From: CAYNQK01 sp964470375
GTDB taxonomy: Bacteria; Spirochaetota; Spirochaetia; Treponematales; JBGSOB01
Direction of reading: 5' to 3'
Length of the DNA stretch: 53,147 bases
Assembly (NCBI GenBank): GCA_964470375.1
Contig: CAYYCP010000015.1
Coordinates: 1 to 53,147, forward strand
Part shown: positions 43,746 through 51,896 of the stretch, one piece after another
Numbering within the stretch: the stretch's first letter is position 1
Layout: each line of letters starts with the position of its first letter
Notes under the pieces: generated by a model
What the model saw: only the letters and a program-made list of their open reading frames with translations
What the model was told of the DNA's origin: nothing
Databases searched by the model: none
Translations under genes and position numbers: made by a program

Positions 43746-45473
43746 TCACTTGCGGTTGGGCATGCGCTGCATGCTGCCCAGGCTGGTGAGGCGGGATGAC
43801 ACCTTGAGGGTCTTCAGGGCGTTGCCGCCCGAGTAGGAAGCCTTCCCCAGGCTTAGCCCCATGAAGGAATCCCCAGAAGCCGCACCGCCTCCAGCCATGA
43901 CCGCGTACTCGGCCCCCGTGGTGATGGCGGGCGATGAGACTATGATGGTGTCGGCGTCGCGAGCCATCTTGTAGGCCAGGGCGATCTCGCCAAAGCCAGA
44001 TCGAAGGGCCAGGGCCTGGCCGGACTTGAGGCCGAGCCCGTTCAGCACCAGCACGTTCTGGGAGCAGGCCGAGGCGGTAGGCACGCTGGTGGAGCCGCCG
44101 ATGCCGACGAATGTCCCGCCCGAGATGTTGAATGTATTGGCATCGCAGTCGAAGGCGCTCTCGGGCCCGCCCGCGGCGATGGCCACGATAGTCCCCCCCG
44201 AGATGGCCAGCCCCCCGTTGGAGTCGATGGCATCATTGCTTTCACTGGCGCAATACATCAGGCCGCCCTTGATGGAGACCGAATTCCCGGCGTTGAGGCT
44301 GTCATCCGTGGTCTCGATCTTGAGGTAGCCGCCCTTGATGATCAGGTCGGACTTGGCCTCCAAGCCCTCCGGGCTCAGGCTGACTTCCTTGCCCGTGGCC
44401 GAGTCGATGCGCTCGTAGGGCTGGCCGGTGGTCTTGACGGTGATCACTCCGGCGTTGACCCTGAGGTCAGGGTCGGGATCGTCCGAGCGATCGGCCGTCT
44501 TGGCGTCCTCATCGATATCCCAACCGGCGGTGATAGCCTTGCCCACGGAGACGATGTCGATATACCCGCCGTTGATGATTATGTAGCCCAAGCCCGCCCC
44601 CGAACCCTCGGCCCCATCCACCTTGATGCCCTTGCTCTCCTCGTCTATCACCGTTCCAGTGGCCGAGATGCTCAGGCGCCCATCGTCGAAGATGAAGGCG
44701 TTGACCGCCTGCAGGGCGTTCTTGGCGCTCACGCTCACGCTGATCGTCCCGCCCGTGACGCGGATATAATCCTCGCTGAAGACACCGTGCTTATAGCTGG
44801 CCGTGACGCTCAGGCTGCCCCGGCCCTGGAAGACGATAGGCCCCTTGGCGTAGACGGCCGCCTTGTCCTTGTTGGCCGAGCGCTTGGCCGAGTCCGAGAG
44901 CTCGTTGCTCGTCCCGGCCGCGCTGTAAATGAAGGCCTTAGCCTTGGCCGTCAAGCTGAGGGCCGGCCCGTCCACGGCCTGGATGGCCGCGCCCTCGAGG
45001 ATGAGCTTGTAGGGCGCGGCGCTCTTTTCCACGCTGAGGGTGCCCGTCAAGCTCCCCTTCAGGCGATAGGCGATAGGCTCAGCGTATGTTGAGGATATGG
45101 CGATGCCCGCGGCCGATTTTTTCACCGTCACACCCGCGAGTCCGGTGGCCCCGTCATCGGCGATAGCCTTGGCAGGGCTTCCATCCAGGGAAATGGTCTT
45201 GGCCGAGAGATCGATGCCAAGACTGTGGGCGAAGTTGAGAGCGCCCTCGACATCCTCGGCCTTATAGCCGTCAGCGACGGGGCCGGCTACTGAAGCGGCG
45301 TAGGGCGTCGGATCCATGGTGGAGACGCTCTCCGCAATGGGTCCCGAATCGAAGCCGCCTCCGCCTGGCCCGGGTCCCCAGCCTCCGCCGGGGCCGCGGC
45401 CCTGGGCGGCCAATGAGGAGGAGAAGGCGATCAGTGAGAGAAGAGATAAAAGCAGGAATGGTTTCATACGCAT
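43746..45473 (-). CDS. Carbohydrate-binding domain protein, Cthe_2159/DUF4353 type
   Basis: 575 residues from the ATG at 45471-45473 (MRMKPFLLLSLLSLIAF), GGAGG 6 nt upstream. A signal peptide ends SSSLAAQ. A Gly/Pro-rich stretch (GRGPGGGWGPGPGGGG) follows. The body is a beta-helix with the family marks SNDAIDSNGGLAISGGTIVA, SKGIKVDGAEGSG and INGGYIDIVSVG, matching Cthe_2159-like proteins, calcium-dependent polygalacturonate binders. It is likely a cell-surface or secreted sugar-binding protein. The Asp-rich loops (DEDAKTADRSDDPDPD) would bind Ca2+. The gene is 78 bp downstream of the carotenoid set but has a different role. Confidence 0.85.
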   Translation of the reverse strand: MRMKPFLLLSLLSLIAFSSSLAAQGRGPGGGWGPGPGGGGFDSGPIAESVSTMDPTPYAASVAGPVADGYKAEDVEGALNFAHSLGIDLSAKTISLDGSPAKAIADDGATGLAGVTVKKSAAGIAISSTYAEPIAYRLKGSLTGTLSVEKSAAPYKLILEGAAIQAVDGPALSLTAKAKAFIYSAAGTSNELSDSAKRSANKDKAAVYAKGPIVFQGRGSLSVTASYKHGVFSEDYIRVTGGTISVSVSAKNALQAVNAFIFDDGRLSISATGTVIDEESKGIKVDGAEGSGAGLGYIIINGGYIDIVSVGKAITAGWDIDEDAKTADRSDDPDPDLRVNAGVITVKTTGQPYERIDSATGKEVSLSPEGLEAKSDLIIKGGYLKIETTDDSLNAGNSVSIKGGLMYCASESNDAIDSNGGLAISGGTIVAIAAGGPESAFDCDANTFNISGGTFVGIGGSTSVPTASACSQNVLVLNGLGLKSGQALALRSGFGEIALAYKMARDADTIIVSSPAITTGAEYAVMAGGGAASGDSFMGLSLGKASYSGGNALKTLKVSSRLTSLGSMQRMPNRK

Positions 45474-45551
45474 ACATGGCCTCCAATCGTCGCCAACCAA
45501 TCTACTGCGCCCCTTGGAGCCATGGGTTAAGGCCAGGTTAAGCTCTGACGC

Positions 45552-45986
45552 CTAGGAACGCCCGGCCAGGAGACGCGCCAGACGTATGCGGTTGTAACGC
45601 TGGACAATGAGGCAGGGCAGGTTCTCCGCGATGAGGTAGGCCAGAACGATGAAAAAACCCAACGGAGGGTTGAAGGCCAGGAAGAGAGGAGCCGAGGCCA
45701 GGATGGCGGCATGGACGGCCTCGGCCCGACAGGTCTCCTCGATGAAGGTCCTGAGGTAGACAGGATCCGTCCCGGTCAGGCGCTTCTTGTCGAAGGCCCC
45801 GCAGGAAGGCAGGAATCTCTTCCAAGCCCGCACGCCCAGCTTCTCGTAGAGCCTTCCCCCATCCTCCCAGGAGCGTTCACGGAAGAGCGGGGCGTGCGGA
45901 TCGTAATGCGCCTTCTTTCCCAGTATCAAGCCAGCCAAGAGGTGGAGAGCCAGGCAGGCGAGGCTGTTGACGATGAGGTAGCTCAA
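45552..45986 (-). CDS. CrtO-like glycosyl carotenoid acyltransferase
   Basis: 144 residues. Start ATG overlaps the stop of the glycosyltransferase gene by 4 bp. RSWEDGGRLYEKLGVRAWKR, then LPSCGAFDKKRL, FIEETCRAEAVH, NPPLGFFIV and LPCLIVQRYNRIRL match glycosyl-4,4'-diaponeurosporenoate acyltransferase (CrtO of staphylococci, about 165 residues), which adds the fatty acyl group to the glycosylated carotenoid. Hydrophobic helices lie at both ends, as expected for an inner-membrane enzyme. Last gene of the three-gene carotenoid set. Confidence 0.82.
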   Translation of the reverse strand: MSYLIVNSLACLALHLLAGLILGKKAHYDPHAPLFRERSWEDGGRLYEKLGVRAWKRFLPSCGAFDKKRLTGTDPVYLRTFIEETCRAEAVHAAILASAPLFLAFNPPLGFFIVLAYLIAENLPCLIVQRYNRIRLARLLAGRS

Positions 45987-47056
45987 GGTTTGACCACCCT
46001 ACCCTTCCAGCGCGCCCGTCCGAGCGCCAGGGACTTGTAGGCCGATATGGCGAAGACCGCCAAGAAGTAGAGGGCCGCGAGGGGTTGGAGGAGGACCGCG
46101 GCCCATGAAGGCGAGCCCACCCTTTCCAGAACGATCCGCCCCAGGCCGGCCGCCGCCGCAAGATAGACCGCGCGGATGCCCCAGTCCGCTGCCCCTCCCG
46201 CCTGGGCCAAGAAAACCAAGGGGGCCAGGAGGCAGGCTATCCAGGCCGAGGCTAGGACCGCCGGCAGGGGCCGGACCCGTTTCAAGCCGGCGAAAAAATT
46301 CTTGGAGAAGCCCTCGGTGAGGGCGGACCAGCCCGGGTACATGCGGTAGAAGACGATGCCGCGCCCAGGGTAACAGGTCACGGGGAGGCCGGCCCGCACG
46401 GCCCGGAGGGCCAAGGCCATGTCTTCCAGGACCTCGCCCCGGACCGCCGCATGCCCGCCCAGTGCCTGGTAGTCCGCGCGCGAGATGGTCAGGCAGGGCC
46501 CGAAGGCCCCAAGGGCGTTGCCGCGCGCAGACTCGCGGCGGCGGATGGACTGGTAGCCAATCAGGTTGAAGAGGAGGGCGAACTGGTCCGGGAGGGAGGC
46601 CGCGGCATAGCGCGGCATGAGGCTGAGGAGTCCGCCCCGCCTTCCATAGAGATAGGCGATGCGCTCGAGGGCTCCGGGCTCGAGCCTGACGTCCGCATCC
46701 AGGAAGAGGATCAATGAGGCCTGCCCGGTTGAAGCCCCGGTATGGCAGGCCCAATTCTTTCCGGTCCAGCCTGGCGGGGGTCCATCTACGCGGAGGACCC
46801 TGGCGCCGGCCCGGGCGGCTTCCTCGGCCGTGCCGTCCGTGGAGGCGTCGTCCACTACCAGAATGTCCAGCTCCGTCCCCGGGGGCGCTGAAATAGAGGC
46901 AATGAGCGGGCCGATGGAGCCGGCCTCGTCGCGGGCCGGGATGACGATGTCGATGCGGTCCGGGCTGGCCCTGCCCTCAGGGGCATCGGCCAGGCGGGCC
47001 CTGTAGAGGAAGCCCAGGGATGCCAGGCAGACTAAGTGGGCCAGCTCGTTCAGCAT
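45983..47056 (-). CDS. Glycosyltransferase family 2, CrtQ-like
   Basis: 357 residues. RIDIVIPARDEAGSIGPLIA, LVVDDASTDGT and LFLDADVRL are the GT2 nucleotide-sugar sites, and GEVLEDMALALRAV holds the ED motif. GWTGKNWACHTGA is the distinctive motif of carotenoid glycosyltransferases related to CrtQ (GW.GK..AC). Three C-terminal membrane helices. It should transfer glucose to a carotenoid carboxylate. It sits 11 bp after the desaturase-like gene and overlaps the acyltransferase by 4 bp, the same functional order as staphyloxanthin finishing. Confidence 0.85.
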   Translation of the reverse strand: MLNELAHLVCLASLGFLYRARLADAPEGRASPDRIDIVIPARDEAGSIGPLIASISAPPGTELDILVVDDASTDGTAEEAARAGARVLRVDGPPPGWTGKNWACHTGASTGQASLILFLDADVRLEPGALERIAYLYGRRGGLLSLMPRYAAASLPDQFALLFNLIGYQSIRRRESARGNALGAFGPCLTISRADYQALGGHAAVRGEVLEDMALALRAVRAGLPVTCYPGRGIVFYRMYPGWSALTEGFSKNFFAGLKRVRPLPAVLASAWIACLLAPLVFLAQAGGAADWGIRAVYLAAAAGLGRIVLERVGSPSWAAVLLQPLAALYFLAVFAISAYKSLALGRARWKGRVVKP

Positions 47057-47067
47057 CAGCCCAGGCT

Positions 47068-48937
47068 CTACTTTCCCCTATGCAGGGCGATGATGGTCCG
47101 CTTGATGGGCACGGGCCGCCCGGCCAGGTCTCGTAGGGTGCAGGGGGCTTCGCAGAAGGCCGGACAGGAGAGGCAGGGCGGCCCCGCCTCGGCCCCCTCA
47201 GCGCGCGGGAGGGATAGGCGCCAGGCGCCTTCGAAGTTGGAACAATAAATCCGGCGCATGAGGTTGGGTAGGTCAATCCCGGCCGGGCAGGCTCGCATGC
47301 ACTCGGGCTTCTCGCACCATTGGCAGTCGAGGGCGCCGGCCAGCTCCGGGCGCCCCATAGCGTTCCCACGCTCCCCGCGCGGGATGATCCGCACATAGTT
47401 CCGCTCCTGGGGATGGGCTCGGTACTCGGGCAGGCCGGCCTCCCTCAGGACCATGTCCGCGGCGCTGATGGCCGATATGGTCACCGCCGGGGTGCCCGTG
47501 CCCATCACCGTGGACTCGCCGCAGGCGAAGAGCCCCTTTACCGGCGTGCGCGCGCGTTGACGGCGCATCATCTCCTGGCCCATGGCCTGGAGGGGTCCGG
47601 CCACGGCCCCGTAGCGCTTGCCCAGGTAGCGCTCTATGGTCGAGGGCGTCCCGGCCTCGGAGAAGATGACCGCCTCCTTGAAGCCGTGGAAGTGCCCATC
47701 CACCAGGTCGATCATGCGCTCGCGCTCGGCCTCCTTGGCCGCCGCGTAGCCCGCATTCTGATAGGCCGAGGCCCCTGAGGGCCAGCGCCCGTAGGCGGGG
47801 CCGATGAGGAGGAAGGCTAGGGCGTCCTCTCCGCCGGCCCAGGCGGGGGCCAGGCTGGGATCCTCAAGAGAAGGGAAGTAACATGTCACATCGCGCTCGT
47901 CTATGCGGTCGGGGCTGTCGGCGAAGACCTCGATGGGGAAGACGTCCTCAGGCAGTCCGGAGCGGGCCACAACTCCATAGACCACAGATGAGGGGGGCGA
48001 GGGCCTGAGCCGCTCTACCTTACGCAGTGCTGAGGCTGGGAAGGAACCGGGCGGCAGGAAATGGCCGTAGAGGTCCCAAACGGTCCCGGAGAAGATGACT
48101 GCGTCCGCCTCCAGCATCTCTCCGTCCGCCAGGCGCACCCCGCGGGCACGCCCGCCCTCTACGATGAGGGAGGCCGCCTCAGCCCGGCACCTGACCCTTC
48201 CGCCGTATTTTTCCAAAGCCCTCTCCAAACGGCCGGTGAGCTGAATCGCACCCCCGGCCGGATAGTAAGTCCCGCCTTCGTGGTTGTCCACGAACATGGT
48301 AGCCGAGAGGATGGCCGGGGTCTCGACCAGCTCGGTGTTCGTGTAAACCGAGGTGAGCTTGTTGAGGAACTTGAGGGCGGCCTGGTCCCTGGTGAAGCGC
48401 CGAACCAGGGAGGCGGCGCTCCGGGAGAGCAGGGAGATCATATAGAGCTGCTTGGCGGGATCGGCCATGAAGAGGGCCCGCATGTCCTCCAGGCGGGTCT
48501 CTGAGGGACTCACGAAGATGGGATCCTTGGCGATCAGGCTGCGGTAGAGATCCTCCAGGAAGGCGTAAAGCTTACGCAGATCCGGGGCGGGCCCGGGCAG
48601 AAAGTCCTCCAGGTCCTTCAGGAACCTGTCCCGGTCGCGCCAGAAGACGATGGAACGGCCATCGTAGTGCATGCGGTTCATGGCCTCGTGGGCGTAAAGG
48701 TCTATGGGCTCCTCGAGCTCGTTGAAGACGAAGCGGTGGGGATTGAAGCCTGATTCGCCGAATCCATAGATCATGGAAGCACCCGTGTCCATGATCCAGC
48801 CGCGCCGGCGGAAGGAGGAAGCCGAGCCCCCCCGTGTGGTCAGATTTTTCCAGGACGAGGACATCCAGCCCGCGCTTGGCCAGAAGGGCCGCGGCGGTGA
48901 GGCCCGATACGCCGGAACCGATGACGATGACCCTCAT
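47068..48937 (-). pseudogene. Carotenoid desaturase-like FAD oxidoreductase with C-terminal Fe-S domain, frameshifted
   Basis: The N-terminus, from the ATG at 48937 (MRVIVIGSGVSGLTAAALLA), is a complete FAD-binding motif, then VLEKSDHTGG. At the 7-G run (minus strand; 48827-48833) the frame shifts; the other frame carries on with GSASSFRRRGWIMDTGASMI, and removing one G restores the CrtN-type sequence. The main part (about 560 residues) has ALRKVERLRPSPPSSVVYGV and GTGTPAVTISAISAADMV, the family C-terminal FAD site. It is unusual in ending with CQWCEKPECMRACPAGIDLP and a second Cys-rich segment (CLSCPAFCEAPC), the dicluster Fe-S module normally at the start of GltD-like subunits. If the indel is a sequencing error, the product is intact. 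AGGAG lies 11 nt upstream of the start. Confidence 0.75.
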
Positions 48938-49211
48938 GTCGTTAAGAACTCCTTCCGTCACTCGGATGCTTATTTCAAGGGATTCATTTCAATGTAAACA
49001 TGAGCGATGGAGACTCTTTCAAAATTTTCTTGCTCATCTGCCTCCTTGAACGGCAGGCACGCAAAGCAAACCGATTCTGCACTAGGGCTTTCTGCATGGA
49101 AGGAAGTATACCCTCTCCCATGAAAACCGCAAGCCGCGTTTCCACTGTTCGTGCAGATCCGGCATCATTCTTCAAATCGCAGAATTCTATTGCAAAAATA
49201 GGACTACCCCA
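48938..49211. other. Intergenic stretch without a gene
   Basis: The 274 bp between the desaturase-like start and the histone promoter are AT-richer than the surroundings. Short open frames exist on both strands, but none has a ribosome site, repeated codon pattern or recognisable text. No clear promoter for the carotenoid genes was found. Confidence 0.6.
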
Positions 49212-49240
49212 TTGTTGATACTATATAAGCGTACTATAAT
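49212..49240 (+). promoter_or_regulatory. Promoter of the histone-like gene
   Basis: TTGTTG (49212-49217), a 17-bp spacer and a perfect TATAAT (49235-49240). The leader of about 70 nt contains an imperfect hairpin (ATCCCG and CGGGAT, 49249-49271). Confidence 0.65.
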
Positions 49241-49317
49241 CATGACTGATCCCGTACTCGCCGATCGGGATTCGAGCGAAGAAGTATAGACAATAAACGG
49301 CGGATAAGGAGCGAACG

Positions 49318-49896
49318 ATGCGCAAAGCCAATCCCCTCACGCCGGTGATGAAAAAATTCGCCAAACTACAGGCCAAGGCCCTGAAGCTGGGCCAGGAGAT
49401 AAGCGATTTCGCCGCCTTCATGAAGGAAGCCGCTACTAAGGCAGTGCTCCCAGCCAAAGCCAAGAGGGCCAAGAAAGCGGTGGCCAAGAAGGGCGGACGG
49501 CCGAAGGGCACCAAAAAAACCGCGGTTAAGAAGAGCACCGATCGCAAGGCTGCCAAGAAGGCCGCAGTGAAGAAAGCTGCCTCCAAGAAGGGCACTAAGA
49601 GGACTGCCGCGAAGAAGACCGCCCCCGCCAAGAAGGCTGCTGCGAGGAAAGTCGCCCAGAAGGCTCCCACCAGGAAGAGCGCGAAAAAGGCCGTGAAAAA
49701 GGCTGCTCCCGCGAAGAGAGGCATAAAAAAAACGAGCGTCAAGAAAACAGCCGCGAAAAAGTCTCCCGCAAAGAAGACTACCCCAAAGGCCCTAAAAACA
49801 TCTATGCCCCGCGCTGAAAAAGCGCCCGCCGGCCCCAAAGCCGCGCCCGCCCCTGCGCCGTCACCAGCCCAGCCGAGCCCCTTCCAGGAGGATTGA
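49318..49896 (+). CDS. Histone H1-like Lys/Ala-rich protein
   Basis: 192 residues, AAGGAG 7 nt before the ATG. Residues 1-45 are a charged, ordered-looking head (PVMKKFAKLQAKALKLGQEI). From about 46 to 160 the protein is a near-continuous KKA/AKK/KKTA repeat, with one AT-hook-like KKGGRPKGTKK. The Pro/Ala-rich end is PAPAPSPAQPSPFQED. This low-complexity basic tail is like the C-terminal tail of eukaryotic histone H1 and of bacterial proteins such as AlgR3 and chlamydial Hc1. It should bind DNA without sequence preference and compact the nucleoid. It is a monocistronic gene between a strong promoter and a terminator. Confidence 0.85.
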   Translation: MRKANPLTPVMKKFAKLQAKALKLGQEISDFAAFMKEAATKAVLPAKAKRAKKAVAKKGGRPKGTKKTAVKKSTDRKAAKKAAVKKAASKKGTKRTAAKKTAPAKKAAARKVAQKAPTRKSAKKAVKKAAPAKRGIKKTSVKKTAAKKSPAKKTTPKALKTSMPRAEKAPAGPKAAPAPAPSPAQPSPFQED

Positions 49897-49947
49897 GAAT
49901 CCTGCGGCTAGAGAATGGGATGGTCATTCTATAGCCGCCTGTTCATG

Positions 49948-49971
49948 GAGGCGTCCAGCGATGGACGCCTC
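49948..49971 (+). terminator. 9-bp perfect hairpin after the histone-like gene
   Basis: GAGGCGTCC and GGACGCCTC pair around AGCGAT, 52 bp after the stop. TT follows; the T-tract is poor. Confidence 0.6.
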
Positions 49972-50005
49972 TTGCATTGGTATGCGGGGGGGGGTAGTGC
50001 GGGAC

Positions 50006-50205
50006 GATCATCACTTCTATACAAGGAAAGGACTCTACCATTTCTCCCAGAAGAACCTGCCGATGTAGCTCATCAACATCGCCATGGGCTTCGCCTTCAT
50101 GCTCAAGCCGGTGCGTGTCCAGGCCTTCCAGCGCATGCCTTCCCTGTATATAAAGCTGCACAAGATGATCGTGGACTCGGGCAAGCTCTCTTACCAAGTA
50201 ATAAT
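50006..50205 (+). pseudogene. Gene remnant of unknown family
   Basis: One plus frame reads DHHFYTRKGLYHFSQKNLPM, a TAG at 50066-50068, then LINIAMGFAFMLKPVRVQAF and SLYIKLHKMIVDSGKLSYQV. The amino-acid composition is protein-like on both sides of the stop, and Tyr (TAC) is one base from TAG, so a nonsense mutation is plausible. A 9-G run at 49986-49994 precedes it, and no start was found. I do not recognise the family. It abuts the integrase remnant. Confidence 0.45.
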
Positions 50206-50214
50206 GGAACCATT

Positions 50215-50467
50215 TCAAGAATGGCCCGCAACGGCCATTCGCGGAGTGGAACCGGGAGAGCACAGGCGAAGCCATCGCCTGGCTCGGTCGCGCGCTGCAC
50301 GAAGCGGGCCGCATCCGCCACCTGTACACCGCGCACGACTTCCGGCATCGGTTTGCCATGAAAGTCTATAAGGGGAGACACACGACATCCTGGCTGTCCA
50401 ACAGGCTCTAGGGCACTCATCGCTTGTTGTGACAAAGATTTACCTTCAAAAGCTTGGATTAGGTTAG
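50215..50467 (+). pseudogene. Tyrosine recombinase (integrase) C-terminal remnant
   Basis: One frame reads RPFAEWNRESTGEAIAWLGR, then HLYTAHDFRHRFAMKVYKG. After a frameshift near 50370 the other frame continues THDILAVQQALGHSSLVVTK, then IYLQKLGLG and TAG at 50465-50467. HxFRHxxA and LGHSS...T.IY are the R-H-R-Y box and the catalytic Tyr region of phage-type integrases. The N-terminal two thirds is missing. It marks an old insertion site at the edge of the low-GC methyltransferase/HerA segment. Confidence 0.8.
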
Positions 50468-50534
50468 GGGAGGTGAGAATATTGGCTGAACGACCTTAAT
50501 CGAAGGCTATTCCAGGGGAAACCTCGTAAAATGT

Positions 50535-50563
50535 TTGACAATACCAAATTCTGAGAGTAGACT
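50535..50563 (+). promoter_or_regulatory. Promoter of the methyltransferase gene
   Basis: A perfect TTGACA (50535-50540), a 17-bp spacer and TAGACT (50558-50563; 4 of 6). The -10 ends 15 nt before the ATG at 50579, so the leader would be about 9 nt. There is no ribosome site. Confidence 0.7.
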
Positions 50564-50578
50564 GCTTTAGCTCTGTAC

Positions 50579-51883
50579 ATGGACCAGAAGGCAGAATTAT
50601 TAGCAATGGGGAAAAAAAGGGGCAGTCGAAGTGATTCTTGCCGCCATGATATACCTTGCAAGGAGAAAGGTCTTCCTAAAAACCTGAGCACAATCGCTAA
50701 CCGTTGGAGACGAGCACCACGTCGATGGGGCCATCCGTTGCATTCTCTGTGCTCATATTTTGCAATGTTCCCTCCTCAGATTCCTCATGTTTTTATCCGT
50801 TGGCTAACCGATCCTGGCGATATCGTGTATGATCCCTTCTCCGGACGCGGCACAGCACCGCTGGAAGCGTGCCGCATGGGTCGTGTGGGTTTGGGGTCTG
50901 ATGCGAACCCGCTTGCGTATGTCCTAACAGCCGCAAAAGTGGACCCGCCGACGGGGCAGGAAGCTCAGGCACGTTTATCTGAGTTACGCCACTCATGTCG
51001 TGGCGGATCAGATCAAGATGTACCCGCCGAGATCCGCATTCTCTATTCATCGCGCGTGCTCTGCCAACTCACCTGGCTTCGTGACCACCTTGACATCAAG
51101 CGACGCGACGACCAGTTCATAATGGCTCTGCTGCTCGGCGTCATGCACGCGAACTACATACCTGGCCATCCCGCCCGTGGCCTTTCAATAAGCATGCCGA
51201 ACACGTTCTCGATGTCCCCTGGTTACGTTCGACGCTTCATCGATGAGAACGGCCTCAAACCACCTGACATAGACGTGTTCGACCTCCTAGAAAAGAAGCT
51301 TGATCGCATGCTTCTCCCGGAAGCGGATGTAACTCGTGGGCGTGCATGGCAACAAGATGCTTGTGAGCCGGTTCCTCCTGCGCTCTTAAGGGAACCCGCG
51401 AAGCTCATTTTTACTTCTCCCCCATATCTCAACGTCATCAAGTATGGGAAGTACAATTGGGTGCGCCTCTGGATGTTGAAACAAGAGCCAAAGGAAATCG
51501 ACGCAAAGCTGATGGCTACCGGATCAATTTCAAAGTACCTCCAGTTTGTAAAGAAAGTACTTTTTGCTCTAGCTCCTGCGGTCAGAGATGATGGCTTTGT
51601 TTGCCTTATGATTGGCGATGTGCGTGAGCGCGGAACCGGACAGACTACGAACCTGGCGGAACATGTATGGGTGGAGACTGCGGAACCGCTCGGTTGGAAG
51701 CTCTGTGGCATCGTGTCCGACCGTGTACCTATAGAGCACAAGGTGAGCCGGATATGGAAGAATGAACGGGGTACGGCCACAAAGACCGACCGGATTCTTG
51801 TCTTGTCCCGTCGATCTATTCAATCAACAGCCTTGCCAACGCTAGAGCCCATCCGATGGACCGAGGCGACGGCCTGGGCATAG
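50579..51883 (+). CDS. DNA methyltransferase (amino-methylating, TSPPY type)
   Basis: 434 residues. The AdoMet site is D85-PFSGRGT (FxGxG, motif I), preceded by PHVFIRWLTDPGDIVY, which looks like motif X. The catalytic motif IV is TSPPY at 279-283, typical of N4-cytosine or N6-adenine methylation. Motif IV after motif I means an alpha/gamma-like order. It has no visible target-recognition protein or nuclease partner upstream. Codon and base use are clearly less GC-rich than the core genes. The next gene begins 13 bp after the stop, and AGGAGG at its end serves that gene. It may be the modification part of a defence system. An ATG at 50609 is an alternative start. Confidence 0.85.
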   Translation: MDQKAELLAMGKKRGSRSDSCRHDIPCKEKGLPKNLSTIANRWRRAPRRWGHPLHSLCSYFAMFPPQIPHVFIRWLTDPGDIVYDPFSGRGTAPLEACRMGRVGLGSDANPLAYVLTAAKVDPPTGQEAQARLSELRHSCRGGSDQDVPAEIRILYSSRVLCQLTWLRDHLDIKRRDDQFIMALLLGVMHANYIPGHPARGLSISMPNTFSMSPGYVRRFIDENGLKPPDIDVFDLLEKKLDRMLLPEADVTRGRAWQQDACEPVPPALLREPAKLIFTSPPYLNVIKYGKYNWVRLWMLKQEPKEIDAKLMATGSISKYLQFVKKVLFALAPAVRDDGFVCLMIGDVRERGTGQTTNLAEHVWVETAEPLGWKLCGIVSDRVPIEHKVSRIWKNERGTATKTDRILVLSRRSIQSTALPTLEPIRWTEATAWA

Positions 51884-51896
51884 GAGGCGTGCCTAA

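Noticed and set aside
46105..46320. Plus-strand frames opposite the carotenoid genes
   Set aside because: Arg/Pro-rich antisense shadows of the glycosyltransferase.
48984..49218. Small open frames in the gap before the histone-like gene
   Set aside because: No ribosome site, no codon bias typical of the window, and no recognisable family.
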